Assembly: GCF_900119495.1 (NCBI RefSeq)
Contig: NZ_LT632435.1
Span: 1,061,055-1,125,054, forward strand
DNA from: Arcanobacterium urinimassiliense
GTDB taxonomy: Bacteria > Actinomycetota > Actinomycetes > Actinomycetales > Actinomycetaceae
DNA length: 64,000 nt
Reading direction: 5' to 3'
This document shows positions 34,761 to 44,060 of the stretch, one piece after another. Position 1 is the first letter of the stretch. The number at the start of each line of letters is the position of its first letter. The translations under genes and the position numbers were made by a program. A model generated the notes under the pieces. That model was not told the origin of the DNA. It did not search any database and saw only the letters and a program-made list of their open reading frames with translations.

Positions 34761-35828
34761 ATGGAAAAAATAATCGCGGAGTTTCGCCAAGCAGTAGAAG
34801 AGCATATATCTACCGAACTTTCTTCTCGTTCCTGGCTGGGCGATACGCCGGCACTTCCGGAACTAGATGATTTTCTTTTTCCTGCCCGCCAGCTTCTGAG
34901 CCAAGGAAAGCGCACGCGTGCCCTATTCTTAGCCGCCGGTTGGGAACTATACACCGGAGACAGCACTTCTTTACCAGTACAAGGCGGAGCTGCCTTAGAA
35001 ATTTATCAAGCCTCCGCGCTTGTACACGACGACATCGTGGATGCCGCTACCCGCCGCCGCGGTTTACCGACTGCACATATAAGTATGCAAAAGCAACATG
35101 AGAATTCTAATCTGCAAGGAGAAAGTTGCGCATATGGCAAAAAATCAGCACTTTTACTAGGAGATTTTCTACTTTCCCTCGCCGGATGTGCATTTGAAAA
35201 GGCCGAACACAACTCCCCCGCTGCTTTCGCTGCTGCCCGCCGCACTTTTCACAAAATGACGGCAGAAGTAGCCTATGGGCAGTACCTAGATAATCGCGCC
35301 GAATATACCCCGCTCGGAGTGGGAAATTCCGCGGCAATTACCCGAGCTCTGAATGTGCTCTACCATAAATCTGCCCGCTATTCGGTAGAAATACCTCTGC
35401 GCCTCGGAGCCCAATTAGCCGGAGCAGATTCCGAGTTTCTCCAGCAAATTTCTAATTTAGGGATCCCGCTCGGGCAAGCTTTCCAGTTGCGTGACGACGC
35501 TCTTGGATTATTTGGAAAAGATGCCGTCATGGGGAAAGCAGCCGGAGGAGATATTACCGAAGGGAAACGCACGGTGCTGCTGGCAATGATTCGAGAAATG
35601 ACTGATTCAGATTCGCGCCGCATTATCGATAACTATCTAGGAACTCCTCTTCAAGAAAGCGATTTGGCAGCTATACAAGGCATTGCCAAAGAATGTGGAG
35701 CTTATGCCCGTCACGAAGATTTAATTGCTGAAAAAGAAGCGACTGCGGCACAGGAACTCGAAAAACTGCCCGCTGATTCGAAAATTCTTCGTTATTTATT
35801 GACGGCACTCGCTGGGCGAAAATTTTAG
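34761..35828 (+). CDS. idsA: Polyprenyl diphosphate synthase (GGPP synthase-like, IdsA)
   Basis: 355 residues. Both Asp-rich motifs of trans-prenyltransferases are present: the first ALVHDDIVDAATRRRG and the second LRDDALGLFGKDAVMGKAAG. The latter shape, with GKRTVLL after it, is typical of actinomycete IdsA/GGPP synthases; residues before the first motif lack bulky aromatic groups, which favours a C20 or longer product. The product feeds isoprenoids, for example quinones. Neighbours: DUF4192 and, 387 bp downstream, the LysM transglycosylase. M. tuberculosis has idsA2 near pknL and aroG, so the block is syntenic. The start is ATG at 34761. Confidence 0.9.
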   Translation: MEKIIAEFRQAVEEHISTELSSRSWLGDTPALPELDDFLFPARQLLSQGKRTRALFLAAGWELYTGDSTSLPVQGGAALEIYQASALVHDDIVDAATRRRGLPTAHISMQKQHENSNLQGESCAYGKKSALLLGDFLLSLAGCAFEKAEHNSPAAFAAARRTFHKMTAEVAYGQYLDNRAEYTPLGVGNSAAITRALNVLYHKSARYSVEIPLRLGAQLAGADSEFLQQISNLGIPLGQAFQLRDDALGLFGKDAVMGKAAGGDITEGKRTVLLAMIREMTDSDSRRIIDNYLGTPLQESDLAAIQGIAKECGAYARHEDLIAEKEATAAQELEKLPADSKILRYLLTALAGRKF

Positions 35829-36215
35829 GAATTATTTTCGCTAAATTTCTTCTATTTAATTTCTGGGAAAAGCACCTGAGTTTTACGAGAGACTATTAGC
35901 TATTTCTGGAAGACTCTTCTACATTCTTAAAATCTATGTATTCGAAGAATGCATTCTTAGAGTACATCCTTAAAAACCGAATATTTCCTCAAAAAGCTTG
36001 TGCCGCATTTCTCAACTAGTGACGCCAAGAGATTTTCCGCCATTTTTAGCTAAATTTTTCTAATTTAGGCGCAATTCACATATATTAATCCGCTATTTCC
36101 CAAAAAAGCTTTGCGACACACCTCAATATGAACTATTATCACTTTTGTAACATTCTAATCAAGAATATCAATTTTAACGGCTTGATTTTTCTCGGCAACT
36201 GTATGGAGGTTGGCC
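35829..36215 (+). promoter_or_regulatory. Upstream region of the LysM transglycosylase gene
   Basis: 387 bp, AT-rich, no gene. On the + strand -35 TTGCGA (36111-36116) and -10 TATTAT (36134-36139) are 17 bp apart, 77 bp before the start. The leader in between has no visible ydaO/c-di-AMP element. AATTATTTTCGCTAAATTT-like and TTAGCTAAATTTTTCTAATTTA repeats appear in the distal part. Confidence 0.55.
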
Positions 36216-37607
36216 TTGTCTAAGAAATATGGTGTAAAAACGGGTACGGCATTAGCCACCGCTACACTAGTAGGAATAATTGGCGCAGTGGGCACTACCA
36301 GCGCCAACGCAGCTCCGGCGCCAGCAAATATGCAGGGAAATCTGGCCCTACATAATAAAGCACTTGGAGCTTCTGTGCAGAAAGCCGCCCCGCGCACTAC
36401 ATATAAAGTACGCAACGGCGATACTCTCTGGGGAATCTCCCACAAATTTGGCACCACGGTAGCAGCTATTGCCCAGGCAAATTCCCTGCACAACGTGCAC
36501 TTAATCTATCCGGGGCAAACCTTAGTAATCCCTAATCAAAAAACTGCTCCCGCTGCGGCGCCTGCCGCTCCCGCTGCCGCTCCCGCTGCGGCTCCACAAG
36601 CAGCACCGAGCGCACCTGCTCCGGCTGCCAGCGCTAATAACGTCTACACCGTAAAAAGCGGCGATACCCTCTGGGGAATCTCGCGGGCGCACGGAGTAAC
36701 TATTCGTAGCATTACCGCTGCAAATCGCATATCTAATAGCTCCCTGATTTTCCCAGGGCAGCGCCTTGTGATTCCGGCTAAGAACGCGCCCGCCACTACT
36801 ACCCCAGTGGCGCCAGCGACTCCTGCGGCTCCTGCCCCCGTGGCACCTGCTGCACCTGCTCCGGCGCCAGCACCGGCACCACAATCTGCCCCGAGTGCAC
36901 CTGCTCCAGTTGCGAGTAGCAATACCGTCTACACTGTGCAACGCGGCGATACCCTCTGGGGAATTGCCCGGGCCCACGGCACCAGCGTGAATGCTTTGGT
37001 ACAGCTAAATCGCATCGCCGATAGCTCCCATATTTACGTTGGGCAGAAACTAACCATCTCCGGAACTTCTAAGAATGCCAGCGTCGCCACTCCGACCGCA
37101 CCGGCTGCTCCGAGTCAGAAGCAACTCGTGACCAATAATTTCCCTGGTTATACCTATCCAGATGCCACGGTACAAGCCGCTAACGAAAACAAGAATGCGC
37201 TTATCAATTCCAGCGTGCCAAGCCGCGCAGAAGTACAGAGCATGATTGTAAGTACGGCTCAACAAATGGGCGTAGATCCGCGCTTAGCATTAGCGCATGC
37301 TTTTGTGGAATCTGGATTCGATGCCACTGCCGTATCCCCTGCTAATGCTATCGGTACTATGCAGGTAATTCCCAGCTCTGGCGTCTGGGCCTCGCAGCTA
37401 GTAGGAAGAGATTTAAATCTGCTTAACCCCGCTGACAATATTACGGCTGGAATTGCAATTATTCGCTCGCTGCAAAATAGCGCCAGCTCCTTAGAAGAAG
37501 GCATTGCTGGCTACTACCAGGGATTGGGCGGCGTGCGCCGTTATGGCATGCGCTCCGACACTGTACAATATGTAGCTAAAGTAAAAGCAGCGATGAACCG
37601 CTTTTAA
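36216..37607 (+). CDS. Secreted LysM lytic transglycosylase-like cell-wall enzyme
   Basis: 463 residues. A signal peptide (SKKYGVKTGTALATATLVGI, ending NAAPAP) is followed by three LysM domains (about residues 62-106, 143-187 and 238-282; each with GDTLWGI and the PGQxLVIP or VGQKLTIS end) separated by Pro/Ala linkers. The C-terminal SLT-type domain (340-463) has the catalytic Glu in AHAFVESGFDATAVSP (Glu 365) and GTMQV. It should bind and cleave peptidoglycan outside the cell. The TTG at 36216 is chosen because GGAGG lies seven bases upstream; the other TTG, at 36210, is too close. A strong hairpin follows. Expression is likely from the promoter at 36111. Confidence 0.92.
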   Translation: MSKKYGVKTGTALATATLVGIIGAVGTTSANAAPAPANMQGNLALHNKALGASVQKAAPRTTYKVRNGDTLWGISHKFGTTVAAIAQANSLHNVHLIYPGQTLVIPNQKTAPAAAPAAPAAAPAAAPQAAPSAPAPAASANNVYTVKSGDTLWGISRAHGVTIRSITAANRISNSSLIFPGQRLVIPAKNAPATTTPVAPATPAAPAPVAPAAPAPAPAPAPQSAPSAPAPVASSNTVYTVQRGDTLWGIARAHGTSVNALVQLNRIADSSHIYVGQKLTISGTSKNASVATPTAPAAPSQKQLVTNNFPGYTYPDATVQAANENKNALINSSVPSRAEVQSMIVSTAQQMGVDPRLALAHAFVESGFDATAVSPANAIGTMQVIPSSGVWASQLVGRDLNLLNPADNITAGIAIIRSLQNSASSLEEGIAGYYQGLGGVRRYGMRSDTVQYVAKVKAAMNRF

Positions 37608-37651
37608 AAGTTAGTATGCTTTTGAAAAAATAAATTATTGCATATAGACAC

Positions 37652-37683
37652 GCGAGTCCGGCTGACACTTCAGTCGGACTCGC
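37652..37683 (+). terminator. Hairpin terminator after the LysM gene
   Basis: GCGAGTCCGGCTGA pairs with TCAGTCGGACTCGC (one G-T wobble) around the loop CACT. The U-tract after it is weak (TTCATT). It separates the LysM gene from pknL. Confidence 0.75.
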
Positions 37684-37704
37684 TTCATTAGGTAGGCTAG
37701 ATAC

Positions 37705-39762
37705 GTGGAAATTGTAGATCCGCTATTAGGAAAAATAATTGCTGAGCGTTATTTAATAAAAGCCCGCATCGCTCGCGGAGGAATGGCCAGCGTATACCGT
37801 GCTCTCGACAACCGGCTGAATCGAGAAGTGGCAATAAAATTTATCCATCCGCATCTGGCGGAGCAAGCCAATTTTACGCGCCGTTTTATTCAAGAAGCGC
37901 AAGCGGCTGCCTCTCTTTCCTCTCCTTATATAGTAAATATTCACGACCAAGGCATTGCGAATACTCCGGCCGGCGAACGCGCTTATCTCGTAATGGAACT
38001 GGTATCCGGCCCTACTTTACGCAGTGAATTACAGAAAAATGGATCTTTTAGCCTCGGGCAATGCTTGCAATTATTGAAGCAAATTTTGCTCGCCTTAGGG
38101 ACTGCCCACAGCAGAGGAATTATTCACCGCGATGTGAAGCCAGAAAATATTCTCTTAACCAAGCCGGTGGATAGCGGTGAAAACCGGTCTACTACCGACG
38201 CACAAGTAAAAGTAGCAGATTTTGGACTGGCAAAGGCGGCCAGCGATAGCGATTCTCTCCATACATCTTCCGTACTGGGGACAGTAGCCTATGTAGCACC
38301 GGAAATCATTGAAAAAGGAAAAATTACGCCTGCCGCCGATATATATGCCGCAGGTATTATGCTCTTTGAGATGCTTTCCGGAAAAACTCCCTATACCGGA
38401 GATTCTCCACTCACTATTGCCTGGGCCCATGTAAATAAGACGCTCCCCCGCCTGCACGAACAAGCCGATTGGATTCCGCCGGAAATTGATTCTTTACTCG
38501 CGCTTTTCACTGCGAAAGACGCAGCTACCCGCCCAGCAGACGGGAATGCTGCCGCAGCTGCATTGGACAATATTGCGCAAGGAATTCCGGAAGAAAAACT
38601 ACTGCGCCGTATCCCGATATTTCCGCCGCGCATCCCCAAAGCTGCGGAAGATACGGAAGATACTCCGGAGAATCCCACTCTACAGATTGATACACAGGCC
38701 GCCGATTCCTCAGCGGCCGCTGCACCGATCTGGGCAGATGAACCGGCGCCAGCTAACACAGCCACCGGCGTATTGCCAGCAGATTTTTATCCCGATTCTG
38801 TAGCCAGTGCAAATTCTGCTGAAGCAGATTCGCCAGAAATAAATTCCGCAAAAACCAAGAAGAGTAAAACTCCCTCGAAAAGACGCCGCCCCTTTTTGAT
38901 TTTACTTATCGGCCTAATTCTTACTGCTCTCACTGGGGCAGCTTGTTGGTGGTTTTTGGCAGGCCCGGGAATGCGAATAAAAGTACCGGAAATAACCAAT
39001 TTAAGCGCACCGGCGGCCCAAGAAGCACTCGAAAAAGCTGGATTCAAAGTGGAAGTGAAATCAGAATTTTCGGATGATATCGCTGCTGATCACGCCACTC
39101 GCACCGACCCGGCTGGCGGGAAAAAAGCTAGCCCCCGGAAGCCTTTACTGCTCTATATTTCCAAAGGAGTAGAACAGCTCGAAGTGCCCGATGTTATTGG
39201 GCTGAGCAAAGAAGAAGCCGTCAAGAAACTCAAAGATGCTCGCTTCCAGCCAGAAATCACCGAAGGCTGGTCGGATTCTATACCAAAAGATAGCGTGGCG
39301 GCTCAAACACCACAAGGTGGCAAGATAGTAGCACACGATTCGCCGGTCACTATCACTATTTCTAAAGGGAAAGAGCCCTTAACGGTGCCAGATTTACAAG
39401 GAAAATCGCGCGCAGATGCCGAAGCGGCTCTCACTAAGATGGGTTTGAGCGCTTCCTATACGGAAGAGTATTCCGATAGCGCCGCGAAGGGGCAAATCAT
39501 CGCCCAAAATGTGGCAGCTGGGCAGACTCTCTACCGGGGAGATGTAATAGCTTTAGTGGTTTCGAAAGGTCCGCATCCTATTGCAGTACCTTCAGTAGTA
39601 GGAATGGCGGAAGAAAGTGCAAAACGTACCTTAGAGAACGCTGGATTCCATGTAGAGCGGGAAGCCTACTGGGGAGGCTTCCTAGGGCAAGTACGCTTCC
39701 AGAGTCCAGCCGGCGGAGAAATGGCTCAACCTGGCACTACGGTAGTAATTAAAGTAGTCTAA
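37705..39762 (+). CDS. pknL: PASTA-domain serine/threonine protein kinase (PknL-like)
   Basis: 685 residues. The kinase domain (about 15-290) has Lys 45 in VAIKFIHPH, the catalytic HRDVKPEN (Asp 143) and DFG (172-174). A juxtamembrane Ser/Pro-rich region leads to one membrane segment (396-418; RPFLILLIGLILTALT). Four PASTA repeats follow outside (from about residue 425), beginning VPEITNLSAPAAQEAL, VPDVIGLSKEEAV, VPDLQGKSRADAEA and VPSVVGMAEESAK. PASTA domains bind peptidoglycan fragments or lipid II, so the kinase likely links cell-wall state to growth. The GTG start is at 37705. M. tuberculosis pknL has the same neighbours (idsA2, aroG), hence the name, but Mtb PknL lacks as many PASTA repeats. 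Confidence 0.9.
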   Translation: MEIVDPLLGKIIAERYLIKARIARGGMASVYRALDNRLNREVAIKFIHPHLAEQANFTRRFIQEAQAAASLSSPYIVNIHDQGIANTPAGERAYLVMELVSGPTLRSELQKNGSFSLGQCLQLLKQILLALGTAHSRGIIHRDVKPENILLTKPVDSGENRSTTDAQVKVADFGLAKAASDSDSLHTSSVLGTVAYVAPEIIEKGKITPAADIYAAGIMLFEMLSGKTPYTGDSPLTIAWAHVNKTLPRLHEQADWIPPEIDSLLALFTAKDAATRPADGNAAAAALDNIAQGIPEEKLLRRIPIFPPRIPKAAEDTEDTPENPTLQIDTQAADSSAAAAPIWADEPAPANTATGVLPADFYPDSVASANSAEADSPEINSAKTKKSKTPSKRRRPFLILLIGLILTALTGAACWWFLAGPGMRIKVPEITNLSAPAAQEALEKAGFKVEVKSEFSDDIAADHATRTDPAGGKKASPRKPLLLYISKGVEQLEVPDVIGLSKEEAVKKLKDARFQPEITEGWSDSIPKDSVAAQTPQGGKIVAHDSPVTITISKGKEPLTVPDLQGKSRADAEAALTKMGLSASYTEEYSDSAAKGQIIAQNVAAGQTLYRGDVIALVVSKGPHPIAVPSVVGMAEESAKRTLENAGFHVEREAYWGGFLGQVRFQSPAGGEMAQPGTTVVIKVV

Positions 39763-39788
39763 ACGCAGCTTCTAGCTATCCAATTTCT

Positions 39789-39820
39789 AAGGGCTAGCCA
39801 GAGGTTCCAAGGGCTAGCCA
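39789..39820. repeat. Two 12-base direct repeats between convergent genes
   Basis: AAGGGCTAGCCA occurs at 39789-39800 and 39809-39820. GGCTAGCC is itself a palindrome, so each could form a small hairpin between pknL and aroG. A bidirectional terminator is possible; no clear T-run. Confidence 0.5.
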
Positions 39821-39827
39821 AAGAAAT

Positions 39828-41162
39828 CTAATTATTGGGCTGAGCGAATTCGCGAAATATCTCTGCCACCCGAAAAGCAGTCTCTAAAGATTGCCGTCGA
39901 TTCAACCGCGGATCTACCAGCGCCTCATAACGAGTAGCAAGGATATCTTCATCTATTTTCTCTGCTCCGCCCAATACTTCTGTCACGTCGTCACTGGTGA
40001 GCTCAATATGAATTCCTCCTGGTACCGTACCCAGCTGAAAATGTATCTGAAAGAAGCGATAGAGTTCTTCCCAGATATCTTGCATCCGCCGCGTCTTGTA
40101 GCCATTACAAGCCGAAATCGTATTGCCGTGCATCGGATCGCTTATCCAAGTGACCACTTTCCCTTCCCGCTGCACCGCTTCAATGAGCGGAGGCAGCAGG
40201 GCAGATATCTTCTTTGCTCCCAGGCGCATAATTAAACTGAGACGACCCGGCTGATTTTGTGGATTCAATTTTTCAATTAAGGCCAGTACTTCTTCTACCT
40301 GTGCCTTAGGTCCAATTTTTACACCTATGGGGTTCGAAATATGGGAAAGCATCTCCACGTGCGCTTCGTTTATATCGCGGGTGCGCTCTCCTATCCAAAG
40401 AAAATGGGCACCAAAATTATAAAGACGATCTTTTTTCACTCCGCAGCGGGTAAGTGCTTCCTCATAACGAAGTAACAGCGCCTCGTGTGCAGAATAAAAA
40501 TTACTTTCGGGTGGAGAAAACTGGGATTTTTCGGGATTTTGCCGAAGATACTCCGCAATTTCCGCCATTAAATACTGGTAACGACTATAAAGCGGATCGA
40601 TAGCCGAATTACTGGTCGGCAAAAAAGAATAGTGCCAATCAGGAAGCGGTTCGGCCGCAAAATTGTGAATAAAATGCAAAGTTTTTGCCGCGTGCCGATA
40701 GGCTTCCAGCAGACGTTCCGGATCGAAGCTGCGCGAAGCCCGCGTAAAAGCAAAACCATTTACGGCATCACCCCGATAGGACGGCAGTTCTATTCCATCT
40801 TGGATTTCCGTAGGAAGCGAACGCGGCTTTGCATATTGCCCCGCAATTCTTCCTACCTTCACCACTGGCAAAGAAGTGCCGATATTCAGCACCAATGCCA
40901 TCTGTTGCAGCGTCTGTAACTTAGCTCGAATACGCGCCGGTGAAGAATCTACAAAAGTTTCTGCGCAGTCGCCCCCTTGCAGCAGAAAAACTTCCCCTCT
41001 TCCGCTTGCAGCAATTAGAGAAGTCAACTCATCGATTTCTGCTTGGGGAACTAAGGGAGGTAAATTATGAATCTCCGTAATTACTTTTTCTAAAGCAGCA
41101 GAATCAGCATATTGGGGCTGTTGGCGGGCAGGGAAATTATGCCAAGCTGTACTACTAGCCAT
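39828..41162 (-). CDS. aroG: 3-deoxy-7-phosphoheptulonate synthase, class II
   Basis: 444 residues of the class II DAHP synthase family. It joins phosphoenolpyruvate and erythrose 4-phosphate to open the shikimate pathway. Typical segments: VFLLQGGDCAETF (metal and PEP site), SLPVVKVGRIAGQYAKPRS, LPSYRGDAVNGFAFTRASR, WIGERTRDINEAHVEML and WISDPMHGNTISACNGYKTR. Length fits the mycobacterial enzyme. It is divergent from pfk by 108 bp and converges on pknL, the same neighbourhood as Rv2178c. No separate regulatory domain is seen; feedback sites in class II enzymes lie in the N-terminal region, which is present. Confidence 0.95.
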   Translation of the reverse strand: MASSTAWHNFPARQQPQYADSAALEKVITEIHNLPPLVPQAEIDELTSLIAASGRGEVFLLQGGDCAETFVDSSPARIRAKLQTLQQMALVLNIGTSLPVVKVGRIAGQYAKPRSLPTEIQDGIELPSYRGDAVNGFAFTRASRSFDPERLLEAYRHAAKTLHFIHNFAAEPLPDWHYSFLPTSNSAIDPLYSRYQYLMAEIAEYLRQNPEKSQFSPPESNFYSAHEALLLRYEEALTRCGVKKDRLYNFGAHFLWIGERTRDINEAHVEMLSHISNPIGVKIGPKAQVEEVLALIEKLNPQNQPGRLSLIMRLGAKKISALLPPLIEAVQREGKVVTWISDPMHGNTISACNGYKTRRMQDIWEELYRFFQIHFQLGTVPGGIHIELTSDDVTEVLGGAEKIDEDILATRYEALVDPRLNRRQSLETAFRVAEIFREFAQPNN

Positions 41163-41270
41163 GCATCACTCTCATTTTTCGACCTTATTCACAGCAACAT
41201 CCGCTGAGCAATAATTCTCACCCAGCGGATGCGCCATTAATATAAACTTGCCCGGAAACGCCGATTTCCC

Positions 41271-42497
41271 TTAGGGAAGTTCCACCGGCTTCGGCTCCCA
41301 AGGCTGGCCAATTTCCTCCATCAGCTCTTTAAACCAAGGCTGATTTACGTCAAACGGCTTTGCTCCAGCTACCCGCTTGAAATCGATGGCGGAGAGCGAA
41401 CCAAGATTCTCTTCGTCTTCTCCAATTAGCCCTGATTTACCAGCCAAAGCGCACTCTACTGCTTTCTCAGCTACTGCGGCAATCAACTCTAAATCATAAG
41501 CGTTGGAGTGAGCGGAACGGGAGAAGTATCCAGATTTCTGCACCATCACTTTTTCTGCTCCAATGCTGAGCGCAAAGCGATTAGCAAACCAAGCACCTGG
41601 ATTAATAGTATCTAGCTTTACGTGCCCGAACGGATCACGCTCTACTTCGATGCCTTCTTCCAGCATTTCCTCAATAATTTCGGCTACTCCAGCTCCTTCA
41701 GAAAGGAAGATATTTACATTCCCGATTTCGTCCATAATTGCGCGCAGACGGGAAGCTTCCGTATCTAAATCAAAAGTAATTTCCGGAATATAGAGAGCAT
41801 GTACATCCCAGCGCTCCTTCATCAAACCAGCCGAAGGTAAGAATTGCTGCTCTTTCACCCAATTATGGTAATCAGCAGTGCCCTGCGCCGCTAGATATCC
41901 GCAATTTCGCCCCATTATTTCATGAATAATGAGCATACGCGGGTTGGAACGGTGCTCTCCAATAATATTTTGTGCATAGCGAGATACTTGATCAGCTGCC
42001 GTACGCGCACCTAAAGACTGCTTAATTGGCACGATATCGTTATCGATGGTCTTCGGTAAGCCTACTACCGTCAACTCGTAGCCATTTTCATGCAAATAAG
42101 CAGCTAAATCCGCCGCCGTAGTATTGGTATCATCGCCACCAATTGTATGTAGTACATCTACACCGTCTTGCTTTAACCGCTCGGCAGCTACCTGCAAGGC
42201 ATTTTCACCCGGTTTAATAAGGCCGCGCTCTACTAAATTTTGGGAATTAGTAAGCTTTACGCGCGAATTTCCAATTGGCGATCCACCAAAATTCTTCAAT
42301 ACCCCGGCATTCTTCCGCGCCTCTTCGTCAAAGACTATATAGTTACCGGTGAGCAAACCGTGATAGCCATATTGATAACCAATAATTTCAATACTCGGAT
42401 CGTATGCATCGTAGCGCTCAATTAATTCTCCAACTGCAGTAGAGAGACAAGGGGCGAAGCCGCCTGCCGTTAGTAATGCTACCCGCCGAACTGACAT
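41271..42497 (-). CDS. pfp: Diphosphate-dependent 6-phosphofructokinase
   Basis: 408 residues of the PfkA superfamily. The substrate loop reads TIGGDDTNTTAADLA: the second Asp replaces Gly in the ATP-type GGDGS. The next motif is LPKTIDNDIV with Lys in place of Gly in PGTIDND. Both changes mark PPi-dependent enzymes. It phosphorylates fructose 6-phosphate with pyrophosphate and may run both ways. Substrate-binding segments include MGRNCGYLAAQG and KSGYFSRSAHSN. The ATG is at 42497. It lies upstream of aroG in the leftward direction with 108 bp between them, and downstream of a receiver-like gene. PPi-PFK is common in Actinomycetaceae and saves ATP in fermenters. Confidence 0.92.
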   Translation of the reverse strand: MSVRRVALLTAGGFAPCLSTAVGELIERYDAYDPSIEIIGYQYGYHGLLTGNYIVFDEEARKNAGVLKNFGGSPIGNSRVKLTNSQNLVERGLIKPGENALQVAAERLKQDGVDVLHTIGGDDTNTTAADLAAYLHENGYELTVVGLPKTIDNDIVPIKQSLGARTAADQVSRYAQNIIGEHRSNPRMLIIHEIMGRNCGYLAAQGTADYHNWVKEQQFLPSAGLMKERWDVHALYIPEITFDLDTEASRLRAIMDEIGNVNIFLSEGAGVAEIIEEMLEEGIEVERDPFGHVKLDTINPGAWFANRFALSIGAEKVMVQKSGYFSRSAHSNAYDLELIAAVAEKAVECALAGKSGLIGEDEENLGSLSAIDFKRVAGAKPFDVNQPWFKELMEEIGQPWEPKPVELP

Positions 42498-42547
42498 GGT
42501 TTCCCTTTCTTTTTCTTTATTAAAGTTTCTACTAGCTATTTCAAAAA

Positions 42548-42973
42548 CTATTTAGCAAGCTTTTCCCGCAGAATGCGCGCCGCTTCTCGGCTTATCTCCC
42601 GAGGCTGAATGGGATACTGCAAAATAGCATTCGGAGCCGCCGAGCGTGCTAGCCACTCATCTTGGGGGCGCGCAATGAGCACGATATAGGGCATATCCGG
42701 CACATATTCATCGCGGACTTTCTTTCCCAGTCCAATTCCACCTAGCTTCTTCGCTTCGGCGTCCAGAATCAAAAGGGAAATTTCTCTTTCTTGCACCTTC
42801 AATTCTGCTCCTGGCCAAGTAGCTGCTTCTACCCAATTGATTTCGGGTAGATCATTCGCGAGATGAGTACCAATCGCCGCTATTACTTCTTCCCGCACCG
42901 TACGGTTATCGGAATACACCATCACATTGACGGTGCCCGGCTCGGCTGAAATTTTTTCTTCTCTTTCTGCCAT
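42548..42973 (-). CDS. Stand-alone receiver-like protein, unknown
   Basis: 141 residues with the alternating strand-helix order of a response-regulator receiver: VNVMVYSDNRTVREEVIAAI, then SLLILDAEAKKLGGIGLGKK and MPYIVLIARPQDEWLARSAA. An Asp in LLILDAEA is at the usual phospho-acceptor strand end, but the acidic pair at the start is weak (YSDN). No output domain. Function unknown; it may act as a protein-interaction module. The gene is conserved in position between pfk-type and FKBP genes in related actinomycetes, as I recall. It is 50 bp from pfp and has its own promoter region toward the FKBP gene. Confidence 0.75.
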   Translation of the reverse strand: MAEREEKISAEPGTVNVMVYSDNRTVREEVIAAIGTHLANDLPEINWVEAATWPGAELKVQEREISLLILDAEAKKLGGIGLGKKVRDEYVPDMPYIVLIARPQDEWLARSAAPNAILQYPIQPREISREAARILREKLAK

Positions 42974-43063
42974 TCTTCCTCCTACCTAGCAGCTAAAGAG
43001 CATTCTCTCTAAGTGTATCGATAATCTAATTTTTGAGCTACTGAGTATAGCGCCTATTTACTT

Positions 43064-44011
43064 TTATTCTTGCGGAGCTGGGCCGGCCATCTGCCCCACA
43101 ATATCTACTACTACTGCGTATGCCCCCGCAGTCGGCGATTTAGTATCACTAGTAGCTGGTTTCTCGATGAGTACCCGCGAGCCTATCGGAATTCCGACTA
43201 GAGAATCGAATACACTTCCACCGCCGATCTGTACTGGCTGCGGTCCAGTAGATACATAGGTACTCTCCCCATTGGAGTTATCCCAGAACGACATCGCATA
43301 CTGAATATAAGCAGTAGTATTCTTATCCCCTAGTGGTTTTCCACTACCACGCGCGATTACCGTAGCTTTCTGAGCAGTCGGTTCCGGAATTCCCGATTTT
43401 ACTTTCACCTCTATTGGAGCCCCTAATTCCCCGGTAATCTCCACTGGAAGTTTGGCAATATCAGCTTCTTTGGTTGCATTGGCTTCACCCGCCTGATTGC
43501 GCCCATAAGAATCGATTATTTCTATATAGAAGGAAATTACATCTTCCGGGCCGATACCCGCATTCTTATTTCCACCCTGCGGGCCGTATCCTAAATTAGC
43601 TGGCACACTAAGCATTAAATGCGTACCTACTTTTTGCCCAGCTAAACCGTCTTTCCAGCCTGCTATCACCTGATTTAAGGAAAATCCACTCGGAACTCCC
43701 CGCTCAAAAGAGGAATCGAAAGGTTTGTCGTTACCCCAAACTTGCCCTACGTAATGAGCGATTACAAAATCATCTGCAGCTACTTCTTTACCGTCACCGG
43801 CTTTATCCACCTGCACCTCTAATTTTTCCGGCGCCTTAGTAGCGGGAAATTTTATCTTTGTGCTGGCATCCTTCCCCACTAACTCTAATTTTTCGCCGTT
43901 CCAAGCCGGGAGCTTATCTGCTTTTCCTTTTCCAGATTCGGAGCCACTACAAGCAGCAATACCAAAGGCTAAAATTCCCACTAGGAAAAGGGCAGTAATT
44001 TTACGCTTCAT
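43064..44011 (-). CDS. FKBP-type peptidyl-prolyl isomerase lipoprotein
   Basis: 315 residues. The N-terminus is a lipoprotein signal, MKRKITALFLVGILAFGIAA followed by the lipidated Cys. One FKBP domain (about residues 75-165) contains FVIAHYVGQVWGNDKPFDSS, SLNQVIAGWKDGLAG and VPANLGYGPQGG, with most active-site residues. A second, degenerate FKBP-like repeat (about 210-310) has TAYIQYAMSFWDNSNGEST. It should assist folding of exported proteins outside the membrane. The gene is monocistronic with an ATG at 44011 and a ribosome site AAGGAC. Its neighbour toward 44061 is the IscA-like gene. Confidence 0.9.
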   Translation of the reverse strand: MKRKITALFLVGILAFGIAACSGSESGKGKADKLPAWNGEKLELVGKDASTKIKFPATKAPEKLEVQVDKAGDGKEVAADDFVIAHYVGQVWGNDKPFDSSFERGVPSGFSLNQVIAGWKDGLAGQKVGTHLMLSVPANLGYGPQGGNKNAGIGPEDVISFYIEIIDSYGRNQAGEANATKEADIAKLPVEITGELGAPIEVKVKSGIPEPTAQKATVIARGSGKPLGDKNTTAYIQYAMSFWDNSNGESTYVSTGPQPVQIGGGSVFDSLVGIPIGSRVLIEKPATSDTKSPTAGAYAVVVDIVGQMAGPAPQE

Positions 44012-44060
44012 GAATTTGTCCTTAATCGCAGATTTACCTTAAGAAATATCGGGAAATATC

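Noticed and set aside
35829..36215. c-di-AMP (ydaO) riboswitch upstream of the LysM gene
   Set aside because: Such riboswitches often precede cell-wall hydrolase genes in actinomycetes, but I could not find the conserved ydaO sequence blocks here.
41271..42497. ATP-dependent PfkA
   Set aside because: GGDD and PKTIDND replace GGDGS and PGTIDND, which marks pyrophosphate use.
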